A stretch of DNA of 53,567 nt from Alphaproteobacteria bacterium (GCA_016869645.1 VGDO01000014.1:1-53567); one strand, 5' to 3'. Shown: positions 23,689 through 33,322, counted from the stretch's first letter. Numbers and translations: made by a program. The notes: generated by a model from the sequence alone, not told the origin.

Positions 23689-24966
23689 ATGAAAACCACC
23701 AACTATCGCGGGCGGGCGATCAAGAATCATCCGCTTCATCCCGAAACGCTGATGATGGGCTACGGCTATTCGCCGGCGCTCTCCGAAGGCGCGCTCAAGC
23801 CGCCGATCTTCCTGACCTCGACCTTCGTTTTCGAAACGGCTCAGCAGGGCAAGGACTTCTTCGACGTTACGGCCGGTCGGCGCAAGGTGAAGCCGGGCGA
23901 GACATCGGGCCTCGTGTATTCGCGCTTCAACAATCCCAACTTCGAGATTCTCGAGGACCGCCTCGCGCTGTGGGACGATTGCGAGCATGCGGCCGTGTTT
24001 GCCAGCGGCATGGCGGCCATCGCGACGGTCATGCTCGCTTTCCTCCGTCCGGGCGACACGATCCTGCACAGCCGACCGCTCTATGGCGGCACCGAGACCT
24101 TGATCCGCAATCAGCTCACGGCCTTCGGCATCAATCCGGTCGGGTTCACCGACGGCATCGACCAGGCGCAGATGGCGGAAGCCGCCGAGGAGGCGCGTGG
24201 CCATGGGCGCGTCGGCCTCGTCATGGTCGAGACGCCGGCCAATCCGACCAACGGGCTGGTCGATTTGCGCGCGCTGCGCGAGGTGGTCGACGAGATCGGA
24301 CGCAAGCAAGGCCACCGGCCGCCGATCGCCATCGACAACACGCTGCTCGGCCCGATGTACCAGAAACCGCTGCGGCATGGCGCGGACCTGGCGATCTATT
24401 CCCTGACCAAATACGCCGGTGGCCACAGCGATCTCGTCGCCGGCGGCGTCAGCGGCTCCAATGAGCTGGTGCGCGAGATCATCCTGCTCCGTGGCGCGCT
24501 GGGCACGCAGCTCGATCCGCATTCCTGCTGGATGCTGCTGCGCTCGCTGGAGACGCTGTCGATCCGCACTGACCGGGCCAACGAGAACGCACGCAAGGTC
24601 GCCGAATATCTGCGCGTCCATCCCAAGATCGGCGCCGTGCACTATCTCGGCTTCCTCGATGACAATGACCGGCGCAAGCCGGTCTTCGACCGTCAATGCA
24701 CCGCACCCGGCTCGACCTTCTCGTTCGAAGTGAAGGGCGGCGAGCGCGAAGCCTTCGCCATGCTCGACAAGCTTCAGGTCATGAAGCTGGCTGTCAGCCT
24801 GGGCGGGACCGAGACGCTGATCTCGCACCCGGCCTCGACCACCCATTCCGGCGTGGCGCGCGAGTTCCGCGAGGAGATCGGGTTGACCGATGGGCTGATC
24901 CGCATTTCCGTGGGCATCGAAAATCCCGACGACCTGCTCGCCGATGTCGCCCAGGCGCTCGCCTGA
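23689..24966 (+). CDS. Cystathionine gamma-synthase-family PLP enzyme
   Basis: 425 residues of the Cys/Met-metabolism PLP family. Motifs: [42 protein letters not shown] (aromatic stacking Tyr), [10 protein letters not shown] (PLP Asp) and [19 protein letters not shown] with the Schiff-base Lys. The C-terminus has [17 protein letters not shown]. It could be a gamma-synthase, gamma-lyase or homocysteine-forming enzyme. About 25 residues longer than typical, with extra sequence at the N-terminus. It lies 59 bases after dadA and is convergent with the cyclase gene. Confidence 0.9.
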   Translation: MKTTNYRGRAIKNHPLHPETLMMGYGYSPALSEGALKPPIFLTSTFVFETAQQGKDFFDVTAGRRKVKPGETSGLVYSRFNNPNFEILEDRLALWDDCEHAAVFASGMAAIATVMLAFLRPGDTILHSRPLYGGTETLIRNQLTAFGINPVGFTDGIDQAQMAEAAEEARGHGRVGLVMVETPANPTNGLVDLRALREVVDEIGRKQGHRPPIAIDNTLLGPMYQKPLRHGADLAIYSLTKYAGGHSDLVAGGVSGSNELVREIILLRGALGTQLDPHSCWMLLRSLETLSIRTDRANENARKVAEYLRVHPKIGAVHYLGFLDDNDRRKPVFDRQCTAPGSTFSFEVKGGEREAFAMLDKLQVMKLAVSLGGTETLISHPASTTHSGVAREFREEIGLTDGLIRISVGIENPDDLLADVAQALA

Positions 24967-24975
24967 GAACGTCAG

Positions 24976-27000
24976 TCATTTCGACGTCGCGACATACACG
25001 CCGTTCCAGTCCGGACCGGGAGGATCGACGCGGAACTGCTCAATGCGCGCGAAATACATCCCATAGAGGACGGACAGGTCGGGCGCCAGATCGCGGCACG
25101 CCGCGAAGGCAGCATGGGCGGCTTCCCAATCCTGCCGCCGGTAAGCGGCCAATGCGGCGGCATGCCGGTCGGCCAAGGCGCGAAACTGCGGCGCCGTTGC
25201 AAGATCAGGATCGCCACGCAGCGTAAAGATGCGGACGGCCTCGGACTTGCCCTTGACGGCGATGAGGTCGAGCTCGAGCAGGGCGAAACCGGCACTCGCG
25301 ACGGCCGTGGCCGTGGTCTCACCGACGACGATGCCGACGCCGTAGGTCTTCGACTGCCCTTCCAGGCGCGAGGCGAGGTTCACGGCATCGCCCAATACGG
25401 AATAGTCGAAGCGGCGCTCCGAGCCCATATTGCCGACAACGACAGGGCCGGTGTTCAGGCCGATTCCGATGTCGAGAACGAGCGCGTTCCTGCGGCCGCG
25501 CGCGGCTTCGGCCGTCAGGCGCTCGTTGAGTGCGCCGAGCGCCTTGAACATGGCGAGTGATGCGCGGCAGGCGTTGACGGCGTGATCGGAATCATCGAGC
25601 GGCGCATTCCAGAACGCCATGATGGCGTCGCCGATGTATTTGTCGATCGTTCCGCCGTGGGCCAGGATCACGTCGGTCATCGGCGTGAGAAAATTGTTGA
25701 TCAGCCTGGTCAGCCCCGCCGGATCGTTCTTGAAGGTCTCCGAGATGGTGGTGAAGCCCCGGACGTCGCAGAACAAGATGGTCAGCGTCTTGGTCTCGCC
25801 GCCAAGCTTGAGACGTGATGGGTCGGCCGCCAGCTGCTCGACCAAGGCCGGCGAGAGATAGCGTCCGAATGCCAGCTTGATGCGCCGTCGCTCCGCGCGT
25901 TCACGGCCGAAAGCACGACCGCCTTCGCCAAGATAGGCGGCGAATACGGCCAGGGCGGGCAGACCTGGTGGCAACCAGACGCGAGCGCCCGAGAGAAGAA
26001 ACCAGGATCCCGCGCCGGCGGCGGCGATCAGGCCGAGAGCGATCGCCGAGCTTCGCAGTGGCTGCCACTGCCATTGGCACAGGCTGCCCAGCACGGCAGC
26101 AGCCATGATCGCGGCGAGGAGGACGCTCCATGGCGCCTCGGCGATGGCGAGGCCGTGGCGGAGATTGTCGATCATGGTTCCCTGAACCTCGACTCCTGCG
26201 GTCAGCTCGCCGGTGGTCAGGGTAAAGGGGGTGGCGAAGGCGTCGGCCTGGCGGGCGCCGGGGTCTGGCGCCGCCTTGACGGCAAGGCCGATGAGCGCCA
26301 CCCGCCCGCGCAACAGATCGGGCGGCAGGAACTGCTGCGGCGCGAGAGCTTGGTAGTAGGACACCGCAGGGTAGCTGCCTGCCGGACCGAGGAATTGCAC
26401 GAGGCCCTCGGTTCCGCGCGGTGCGATGGCAATGCCGGCAGCATCGAGCACAACGCGGGCGAAGCTGTCGGCACGCGCCGGCAGCCGACGAAGGACGCCA
26501 TCGCTGTCAAGCGTGACGGCGGCGATGCCCGTCATCGCGCCGGCCGCCGATAGCTGGGCCAAGGGCTCGACGCGAATGATCTGAGCTGCGTGAGGATCGA
26601 CGTGAAGGACCTCATCGCCGGCCAAGATCACATTGCCTGCTCGCCGGATTGCGTCGGCGAGGGCGTCGTCGGCGCTGCGCGACGACGGCTCGGCAAACAC
26701 GACATCGAAGGCAATGACGCGTGCTCCGGCTGTGGACAGGCTGTCGACCAGGGCCGCGTGCAGATCGCGGGGCCAGGGCCATTGCAGACCGATTTCCGCG
26801 AAGGAGGGTTCGTCGATCGTGACGAGGACGACGTCGGTCTGATCCAGCTGGGGCGCTGCGAGCGTCGAGTAGAGGTCGAAAATTCGTCGATCGACGGTGC
26901 GCCAGAGCTCGAGGAAGGAAAGTCCAGCGAGCCCAAGACAGATGCCAACGACGAGGATGGCGCGAAATGCCACGAGGTTGGCCATCGGCGCAACCGCCAT
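24976..27000 (-). CDS. CHASE2-domain class III adenylate cyclase
   Basis: 674 residues. An N-terminal helix (AFRAILVVGICLGLAGLSFL), a periplasmic CHASE2 sensor (about 30-290, with VVLVTIDEPSFAEIGLQWPWPR), then three helices (about 300-380) and a cytoplasmic cyclase domain (about 400-590). The metal aspartates lie in FCDVRGFT and GDAIMAFW. Lys in TIDKYIGD and Asp in VLGDAVNLASR are the adenine-specifying pair, and Asn/Arg of NLASR are kept, so ATP-to-cAMP activity is expected. The ATG at 27000 overlaps the stop of the FecR-barrel gene by one base, so the two are coupled. A longer frame reaches 27114 inside that gene. Confidence 0.92.
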   Translation of the reverse strand: MAVAPMANLVAFRAILVVGICLGLAGLSFLELWRTVDRRIFDLYSTLAAPQLDQTDVVLVTIDEPSFAEIGLQWPWPRDLHAALVDSLSTAGARVIAFDVVFAEPSSRSADDALADAIRRAGNVILAGDEVLHVDPHAAQIIRVEPLAQLSAAGAMTGIAAVTLDSDGVLRRLPARADSFARVVLDAAGIAIAPRGTEGLVQFLGPAGSYPAVSYYQALAPQQFLPPDLLRGRVALIGLAVKAAPDPGARQADAFATPFTLTTGELTAGVEVQGTMIDNLRHGLAIAEAPWSVLLAAIMAAAVLGSLCQWQWQPLRSSAIALGLIAAAGAGSWFLLSGARVWLPPGLPALAVFAAYLGEGGRAFGRERAERRRIKLAFGRYLSPALVEQLAADPSRLKLGGETKTLTILFCDVRGFTTISETFKNDPAGLTRLINNFLTPMTDVILAHGGTIDKYIGDAIMAFWNAPLDDSDHAVNACRASLAMFKALGALNERLTAEAARGRRNALVLDIGIGLNTGPVVVGNMGSERRFDYSVLGDAVNLASRLEGQSKTYGVGIVVGETTATAVASAGFALLELDLIAVKGKSEAVRIFTLRGDPDLATAPQFRALADRHAAALAAYRRQDWEAAHAAFAACRDLAPDLSVLYGMYFARIEQFRVDPPGPDWNGVYVATSK

Positions 27001-30000
27001 CAGAATCGCAGTCGACCGACGACCAAGAACGCCCGACCCGGCGCGGGCAGGTCGAGCGCCGCATCGTAGCGTTCGTCCAGAAGATTCGTGATGGCGGCGC
27101 CGAGTTCGATCCACTTGTCGAGCGGCTGCCAGGTAAGCGTCAGGTCGGTCGTGAGGAAGTGCGGCAGCCGCGCCGTGTTGACCGTATCGGCGGCGCGCGG
27201 TCCCGTTATCCGCTCGAGCAGCGTCGCGCGCAGTTGGGACGGATGAACCCAGGTCAGGCCGCCGGAGATTTGATAGCGCGGCACGAGGGCCAGATCTTTG
27301 CCGTCATTTCCGTCGCCGGACCGGTTCTCGCTGGCGTTGAACGCCGCGCCGCCGATCAGACCGAAGCCGCCGCCGATCCAAAGGTTCGCGGCCGCGCTCA
27401 GGGTATCGATTTGGCCTTGAGCTGCGCTCTGTGTCGTCAGGGCGCCCGGCTCTGGCACCGAGAAGCGATTCAGGTCCTGGCGCGCGACCTGCACGGCGGT
27501 GAAAAAACGCAGCGACCATTCGGCGTCCCAGCGCGCAAGGTAGGTTTGGCGGCGCCCACCTTCGGCCAGGCGAGCCGCGTCGGGGACCAGCCCGACGGTA
27601 GCCACCGGCGTGAGTGTCGCTCCGATTGGCAGCGCAGCGTCATGGCGCAGCGCTGCGCGCAGCCAATGGCGCTCGGTCACCTGCCATGCGAAGCCGACGC
27701 GCGGGCGAGCCAAGGAGTAGTCATCGCTGCCGGATGCATAGTGCTGGCCGAATATGCCGGCTTCCAGCCAAACGCGCTCGGATGCGCGCCATAGCGCATT
27801 GGCGTGGAGGTTTGCCGCGAGGCCGGACTGCTCGTCATGGCTGCGTATCGTCGCGACCTCCCCATAGGGAAACGGGACGCCGGGGGCGAGAGCGGGCGTC
27901 GAGCCGGTCAGCACCCCGGTCCCGATCGACTGAAACACCAGAGCCTGGCCGTCGGTCGTTGTCCGGAACGGCGAAAACTCGGCGCCGTAGCTCAGGTCGA
28001 CGTCGCCCACGGTGAACAGGTGGCGCGCCTGGATCAGAGCGGAGTTCTGTTCCACGCGCAGCTTGGCCAACGAGCGCGTGTCGAATTGGGAGGACAAGGC
28101 CGGCAACGGGAATGCATCGAGGCCCGGCCCCGGCTGGCCGGCAAACACCAGAGCGGAATCGGGCTGGCCAGTGAAGGGCGTCAGGTCGAACAGCCCCAAT
28201 GTCTGCTGGACACGGCGGTATTCATCCGGACCGAGAAACTTGACCAGCGAGTACTCGACAGCGGTGAGACCGCGCCCGAATGGATCGGCGTTGCGGTAGA
28301 GTTGGGCCTGATGGCGATAGCCGACGCGCGCAAGCAGATGATTGCGCGCACCGAATTCATGACCGAAGCCGATGCTGACGTCGAACGCGGTGTTGCTGTT
28401 GGTGTCGTCACGGCTCGCCTGGGCGCGCTGCCAGGGCACGCCTGCCGTGCCGTCGCTCGCAGTCAGCGCGAGCAGCATGCGATCATAGGCGGTCGGCTTG
28501 GCGCCGAGGAAGATCGTGCCGGCGCGGGTGCGGTCGTAGGCGTGTTCGCGATCGCCGCCGGTATAGCTGTTCTGGGCCGTGGCGAAATAGGACAGGGGTT
28601 GCGGCAGATAGGTGAAGCCCTGAATCTCCAGCGCCTGGGTATGGCTGGAGCCGTGGCCGGGGTCCCCGACAGAGCCGGAAATCGTGACGTCGGTAAATGG
28701 CCGCCGAAAAAAGTCGGTGTAGCGCGTGCGGCCCGACACGGCGAGCGGGTCGAGCAGCAGGCCCTGGAAGAACGACGCCTGCACCGCGTCGGTTCTGGCG
28801 GCGCGGAAGAAATGGCTGTCGGCCGAGTAGGGATCGAATGACAACTCGCCATAGTAGCCGCCCCAATCATTGAGGCCGAGGTTGGTATAGGCGACGCCGA
28901 GCGAGTTGTTGCCACCGCGCGTCGCGGCGAGCTTGATCGCGCCCGTGCCGCCCTGCTGCCGGTGTCTTCGAATGGCCTCGCGGCCGTAGCCGATCGCCTT
29001 GTCGGCTTGCGCCTGGTTGATCGCCATGACCGAGCCGATCAGCGGATTCGCGGGATTATTCTCATCCAGCCGGTCCGCATTGCGCAGCGCCTGCTCGGCC
29101 CGGTCAAATTCACCCTGCTGATAGTAGGTGACGGCCAGACCGATGCCGGCCTCGGCGAGTGCCGGATTGACCGTGGTCGCGCGCAGAAAGGCGGCTTCGG
29201 CGGCCGGCAGGTCGTCCCGCTGGAGCGCCAGCTTGCCATGCCGCGTGTAGGCGACATCCCGCGCCGGATCGATGGCATCGACGGCTGTCAGCTGTTCGGC
29301 CGCTTCGGCCAGGCGATATGTTTCGAGCAGGACGAGGACGTAGTTGGTGCGGTGCACGACGTTCTTTGGCGAGTGTCGCATCGCTTCAAGGTAAGCTCTT
29401 TCGGCGGCTGGCCGCTCGTCGATGGCGTGGTGGGCGTAGCCGAGCGTGCCCCAGAGATCGGCGCCGTTCGGGTGGATGGCGATGGCGCGCTGGAGCGCCG
29501 CGATGGCGCCCTCGGCGTCCCTCTTAATGTGCAGCAGGAAAGACGCTTGGGCGAGCAGAGCTGTCGGTGCCTCGGCATCGACGGCGAGGGCGCGGGACAC
29601 CGCCGCTTCCGCCTCCGCTCGCCGGTCGAGCGTGGTGGCGATGATCGCCTGGAAAAACGGGAACTCGACTCTTCCCGGAAAGAGGTTTTCGGCTTCGCCG
29701 GCGAAGGCCATGGCCGCAGGCAGATCGCCGGCATAGGCCATCAGGTAGGCCTTGACGAGATGAACCAGCTTTTCCCGAGGGTGGCGCGTCTCCACGTCGC
29801 GGAAGAGACGTGCGCCCTCATCTGCTCTTGCGCTCAGGATCAATGCGCCGGCGCGCGCCAGTTCGGCCAGGATGCGGCGCCGGCCTTCCAGCCGGGGCGC
29901 GGCGCGGCCCAGCAGCTCGGCGGCGCGTTCGAACTGATGGTCCTGAAAGATGAGGAATGCCGTCATGTAGTCGGCAGTGGCCAGCAGGCGCTGGTCGCCG

Positions 30001-30878
30001 CCCGCGCCCTGGCGTCCAGCCTCGGTCGCGGCTGCAGAGCGCGAAAAGTCGGCGAGGTCGTGCCAAAGCTCGGCGAGGTCGAACCACATGGCTGCCGTGA
30101 TGGACGTTTCAGGCATGGCGGCGAGCCGCTCGGCCGTTGGACGCCGGCTGATGAACCTCTCCTCCCGCAGCGAAAATGACTTGAGGCCGTCAACCAGGCT
30201 CAGGTTGAACAGCATCTGCTGGCGGTCGTTCGGATTGGACAGGATCGTCTTGGTCGGTGCCCGGCCGATCTCGGCGAACGCGATCTCGCCGCGGCTCACC
30301 AGGACGCTGCCCGACGGGCTGGTCAATTCAACCGTGCCATCGAGCACGATCAGAGTGGTGCGACCGTCGTCGCCGACCGCGAGCGACCAGTCCGTGCCGC
30401 GGATCGCGGCGGTGGCCGATGGAGTCTCGATCCGTACGCCGGCCCCGGCCGGTGTTGCGCGCGACCATGTCGCCCCGCGTTCCAGGCGAAGCGTATTGGC
30501 GTTGCCTGCCGAGGGTGCGGCGCGCACGAGCAGGTTGGAATTGCGATGGACGCGCAACTGGGTCCTGTCGGCGAACAACAGAGTGAGCGCGCCGAAGCCG
30601 CCGGTGCGCAACTGATCACCAGCCAGCAGCCCTTGCTCCAGCTGTGCAGCGCGCCAATCCGGTGCTTCGACCAGCCTCATCTGTTCGTCGCCTTGGGTGC
30701 TGACGATGGTGCCGATGCTCGTCTGCGGACGAGACACTGGCGCGGCACTGAGCGGCGCGGCGATGGTCAGCATGACGGCAAGCGCCGCGGCCACGCCGAA
30801 TGCACTGCGCGGGTCGGCGGTGGCGATGGCATTCGACAGGTTCGACAACGGCGCGAGTGGCTGACTGCGTCGCGTCAC
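27000..30878 (-). CDS. FecR-TPR-outer-membrane beta-barrel fusion protein
   Basis: 1292 residues from a GTG at 30878 with a strong AGGGGG site. Signal segment about 28-48 (FGVAAALAVMLTIAAPLSAA). FecR domain about 60-205 (GDQLRTGGFGALTLLFADRTQLRVHRNS, PSATAAIRGTDW, VLDGTVELTSPSG). TPR repeats about 295-640 (AEAAVSRALAVDAEAP, GAIAALQRAIAIHPNGADLWGTLGYAH, AEAAFLRATTVNPALAEAG). The rest, about 650-1292, is a run of alternating beta strands ending in ITNLLDERYDAAL and PAPGRAFLVVGRLRF, the usual C-terminus of TonB-dependent receptors. No plug domain is visible. Probably an outer-membrane channel with a periplasmic scaffold; ligand unknown. The frame is open to 31109 but would overlap the amidohydrolase gene. 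Confidence 0.85.
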   Translation of the reverse strand: MTRRSQPLAPLSNLSNAIATADPRSAFGVAAALAVMLTIAAPLSAAPVSRPQTSIGTIVSTQGDEQMRLVEAPDWRAAQLEQGLLAGDQLRTGGFGALTLLFADRTQLRVHRNSNLLVRAAPSAGNANTLRLERGATWSRATPAGAGVRIETPSATAAIRGTDWSLAVGDDGRTTLIVLDGTVELTSPSGSVLVSRGEIAFAEIGRAPTKTILSNPNDRQQMLFNLSLVDGLKSFSLREERFISRRPTAERLAAMPETSITAAMWFDLAELWHDLADFSRSAAATEAGRQGAGGDQRLLATADYMTAFLIFQDHQFERAAELLGRAAPRLEGRRRILAELARAGALILSARADEGARLFRDVETRHPREKLVHLVKAYLMAYAGDLPAAMAFAGEAENLFPGRVEFPFFQAIIATTLDRRAEAEAAVSRALAVDAEAPTALLAQASFLLHIKRDAEGAIAALQRAIAIHPNGADLWGTLGYAHHAIDERPAAERAYLEAMRHSPKNVVHRTNYVLVLLETYRLAEAAEQLTAVDAIDPARDVAYTRHGKLALQRDDLPAAEAAFLRATTVNPALAEAGIGLAVTYYQQGEFDRAEQALRNADRLDENNPANPLIGSVMAINQAQADKAIGYGREAIRRHRQQGGTGAIKLAATRGGNNSLGVAYTNLGLNDWGGYYGELSFDPYSADSHFFRAARTDAVQASFFQGLLLDPLAVSGRTRYTDFFRRPFTDVTISGSVGDPGHGSSHTQALEIQGFTYLPQPLSYFATAQNSYTGGDREHAYDRTRAGTIFLGAKPTAYDRMLLALTASDGTAGVPWQRAQASRDDTNSNTAFDVSIGFGHEFGARNHLLARVGYRHQAQLYRNADPFGRGLTAVEYSLVKFLGPDEYRRVQQTLGLFDLTPFTGQPDSALVFAGQPGPGLDAFPLPALSSQFDTRSLAKLRVEQNSALIQARHLFTVGDVDLSYGAEFSPFRTTTDGQALVFQSIGTGVLTGSTPALAPGVPFPYGEVATIRSHDEQSGLAANLHANALWRASERVWLEAGIFGQHYASGSDDYSLARPRVGFAWQVTERHWLRAALRHDAALPIGATLTPVATVGLVPDAARLAEGGRRQTYLARWDAEWSLRFFTAVQVARQDLNRFSVPEPGALTTQSAAQGQIDTLSAAANLWIGGGFGLIGGAAFNASENRSGDGNDGKDLALVPRYQISGGLTWVHPSQLRATLLERITGPRAADTVNTARLPHFLTTDLTLTWQPLDKWIELGAAITNLLDERYDAALDLPAPGRAFLVVGRLRF

Positions 30879-31006
30879 GATACCCCCTGGCCGACCTGAT
30901 TCCGTGCGCCGCATGAGCTGCGGGGCCAGCAGGGTACCAGCAGTGAGCGCGCCGCGCCATGTCGAGCGCGGTGCCAGACCATGCAGCGGCAACCAAGGCG
31001 TGACTT

Positions 31007-32098
31007 TCAGTGCTTCAATCCGATCAGCTCGGCGGCATTGTCGCCGAGGATGAGGTCTTTCTCGGCGGCGCTGAGGAAGGTGCAGTGCCGGCGCACGTAA
31101 TCGACGCATTGCTTGTAGGTGCAGAAGCGCTCGACATTGGGCATGTCCGAGCCCCAGATCAGCTTGGCCGCGCCGAACATGTCGCGCAGCTCGCGGATCA
31201 GCACTTGCGCTTCCGGATAGGGATAGTCCCAGACGCCGCCCCAGCTGATCGGGAACATGATTTCCATCTGCAGATTGTCGCGCTTGAGGAAGGCGAGAAC
31301 ATCGTCCGGGAACGACCAGCTGCCATTGGACGTCAGATGCGCCACGGACGGGCCCATCACCATCAGGAAGCGATGTTGCGGAAAGCGGCGCACCAGCGCG
31401 TCGAAGGCCGCCACATTGCCGAGGTAGCTCGGCTTGTCGTAATTGGGCGTCGATGACAGCTCGAGGAACACGGGCAGCTTGTAGCCGACCACCTTGTCCC
31501 AGAACGGCGCGAAATCTGGATGATCGATATTCCGCGTGTAGCCGTGGCGCGACATCTCGTGGGAATAGTAGATGCCCCTGAGGCCGAGCTTGCCGGCGGC
31601 GCGGTCGAGTTCAGCCATCTGCTCGGGCCGATGGGCAATCGCCTCGTCGATGTTGAGCAGGCCTGTGAAGCGGTCGGGGTGCAGGTTCTGCGCCAGCGCG
31701 TTTTCGTCGTTCATCGCGCCATAGCCGCCACCCGCCTGAAGGATGCAGTGGTCGACCTGGGCGTTGATCATTTGCGCAATCATGAAATCGGGACGGCAGA
31801 CGATCTCCTGCATGCCCACGGGCATGTACTGTACGAAGTAATCCTCGCCCTCATGGGTGAAGGCGAGTTGGCCATGCCGGCCAACGCGGAAATTGACGTC
31901 GGTCAGGCCTGCCCAGGTGTTGTCGTCGGGGCGAAACAGCATGGTCGGCTTGACCTCCTTGCCGTCGCGCGCGCGAAAGGTCTTGGCCGCCGGCCGCGTC
32001 ACCACCTTCTGCAGGTACTTGAGGTGAATCGCGGCCGACGGATGTCCGCACGACCCCTGCCAGTGCTGGAAGATATGGGCGTGACAGTCGATGATCAT
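31007..32098 (-). CDS. Amidohydrolase family 2 metal-dependent hydrolase/decarboxylase
   Basis: 363 residues of the TIM-barrel amidohydrolase_2 type. The N-terminus IIDCHAHIFQHW carries the HxH metal pair, and the C-terminal LIWGSDMPNVERFC carries the metal Asp. Members include ACMS decarboxylase and resorcylate decarboxylase, as well as lactonases. This one contains an unusually long loop before residue 120. The ATG at 32098 (MIIDCHAH) is chosen because family members begin just before this strand; the frame extends to 32137. It lies downstream of the amino-acid binding protein gene on the same strand, separated by a palindromic repeat. Confidence 0.88.
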   Translation of the reverse strand: MIIDCHAHIFQHWQGSCGHPSAAIHLKYLQKVVTRPAAKTFRARDGKEVKPTMLFRPDDNTWAGLTDVNFRVGRHGQLAFTHEGEDYFVQYMPVGMQEIVCRPDFMIAQMINAQVDHCILQAGGGYGAMNDENALAQNLHPDRFTGLLNIDEAIAHRPEQMAELDRAAGKLGLRGIYYSHEMSRHGYTRNIDHPDFAPFWDKVVGYKLPVFLELSSTPNYDKPSYLGNVAAFDALVRRFPQHRFLMVMGPSVAHLTSNGSWSFPDDVLAFLKRDNLQMEIMFPISWGGVWDYPYPEAQVLIRELRDMFGAAKLIWGSDMPNVERFCTYKQCVDYVRRHCTFLSAAEKDLILGDNAAELIGLKH

Positions 32099-32135
32099 GG
32101 AAGATTGGTGCCGGATTGGAGAGAGGGACGCAATC

Positions 32136-32242
32136 ACCCCTCACCCCAACCCCTCTCCCTTCGGACAGGGGCTCTACATGATTCCCTCTCCCCTTGAGGG
32201 AGAGGGAGGGACCCGTAGCGCAGCTACGGGAGGGTGAGGGGT
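32136..32242. repeat. Composite REP-like palindrome cluster
   Basis: The outer arms ACCCCTCACCC (32136-32146) and GGGTGAGGGGT (32232-32242) are perfect inverted repeats about 107 bases end to end. Inside are CCCTCTCCC (32184-32192) with GGGAGAGGG (32198-32206), and CCCGTAGC (32212-32219) with GCTACGGG (32223-32230), both perfect hairpins. It lies between two same-strand genes and could end or attenuate transcription after the binding-protein gene. The sequence style matches the element at 4377. Confidence 0.8.
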
Positions 32243-32257
32243 CGTGCTAGATGAAAC

Positions 32258-33127
32258 TCACGCCGCGCCGAGCTTCTCCATGTGGTGCTTGAACAGGCGG
32301 TCCATCTCGCCGTTGACGACGACGAAGGCGCCCCAGAAGTCGAGGAAGGCCTTCCACTCGGGATCGCCGTAGCGCACGGCCCAGGTGTTCGGCCGCTTGT
32401 CGATCGGCTGGTCCGGCGCGAACACGGTTGCCCAGGCGCTATTGCGCTTGGCGAACAGGATGACGTCGCTGTCGCCGCTCATCCAGGCGTCCGCCCGCTT
32501 GGCGCGCACAGGTTCCGCGCCGAGCGTCACCTGGCCGGTCGTCGTCACCAGCTTCGACTTCGGCCAGATCACGGGGATGCGTGGCTCTTCGCTGGCGCCC
32601 GCCGTGATCGAGAAGGTCACGTTCTCGCTGTTGAAGTCGGTCACCGACTTGAACTTCGCCGCATTGTCCTTGTGGATCAGCAGCAGACTGCCCTTGGAGT
32701 AGAGCGGACCGACATAGTTGACAGTCAGCGCGCGCGGGATCGTGTAGGTCAGCGACGAGCCGTAGAGATCATAGTCGCCCTTGCGCAGACCGACCGTCGC
32801 GTTGGCGAATGTGACTTCCTTGTAGTCAGCCTTGATCTCGAGCTCCTTGCACAGGCGGTCGCACACATCCTTGTAGATGCCGCCCAGTTCGCCGGTCTTG
32901 GCGTCCTTGTAGAACCACGGACCGGTCTGCGAGTAGCCGATGCGCAGCACGCCTTCCTTGCGCACCTTGTTCAGTGTGGAGTCCTCGCGGATGCCCGTGT
33001 CGAGCACCTGCGCCAACAGTTCGCGTGGCGCGATCGAGACGCCGGCCGCAAGCATGCCCGATGCCGCGCTGAGCGCAGCCGCACCCTTGAGAAATTCGCG
33101 TTTGCTGTTGCTGGTCGGTTTGCTCAT
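32258..33127 (-). CDS. Polar amino acid ABC transporter substrate-binding protein
   Basis: 289 residues, family-3 solute-binding protein. A KR-type export signal (SKREFLKGAAALSAASGMLA) resembles a weak Tat or Sec signal. Mature sequence: GVLRIGYSQTGPWFYKDAKTGELGGIYKDVCDRLCKEL and GLRKGDYDLYGSSLTYTIPRALTVNYVGPLY, the ligand-binding lobes typical of the family. The usual Arg and Asp of amino-acid-specific receptors are not clearly aligned, so the ligand is uncertain. It is divergent from the matching ATPase and permease genes starting at 33323. Confidence 0.9.
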   Translation of the reverse strand: MSKPTSNSKREFLKGAAALSAASGMLAAGVSIAPRELLAQVLDTGIREDSTLNKVRKEGVLRIGYSQTGPWFYKDAKTGELGGIYKDVCDRLCKELEIKADYKEVTFANATVGLRKGDYDLYGSSLTYTIPRALTVNYVGPLYSKGSLLLIHKDNAAKFKSVTDFNSENVTFSITAGASEEPRIPVIWPKSKLVTTTGQVTLGAEPVRAKRADAWMSGDSDVILFAKRNSAWATVFAPDQPIDKRPNTWAVRYGDPEWKAFLDFWGAFVVVNGEMDRLFKHHMEKLGAA

Positions 33128-33322
33128 GTCGCTCTCCCCTGTCCGGTTGGATGCGTGGCGGCGCGGAACCGATGGGTGGCCCCGGGGGATCCGATCCCGA
33201 GGTTGCCAAGCGCACCGCGACTAGAACATCATGCACGGTGTATTCAGTTCATCACGTCACCCCAATAGGCGCAAGTGCAGGTCGCGGGGTTTGCGGGCTA
33301 CGGATCGGGCAGGGGGCCCGCG
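33128..33322. promoter_or_regulatory. Divergent promoter region of the polar amino-acid ABC system
   Basis: This 195-base gap separates the receptor gene (minus) from the ATPase gene (plus). About 33205-33265 is relatively AT-rich (around AGAACATCATGCACGGTGTA) and the likeliest promoter zone. I see no clear dyad or riboswitch. Confidence 0.35.

Noticed and set aside
27000..31109. Longest start of the FecR-barrel gene at 31109
   Set aside because: It would overlap the end of the amidohydrolase gene by about 100 bases and lacks a ribosome site; GTG 30878 has a strong one.
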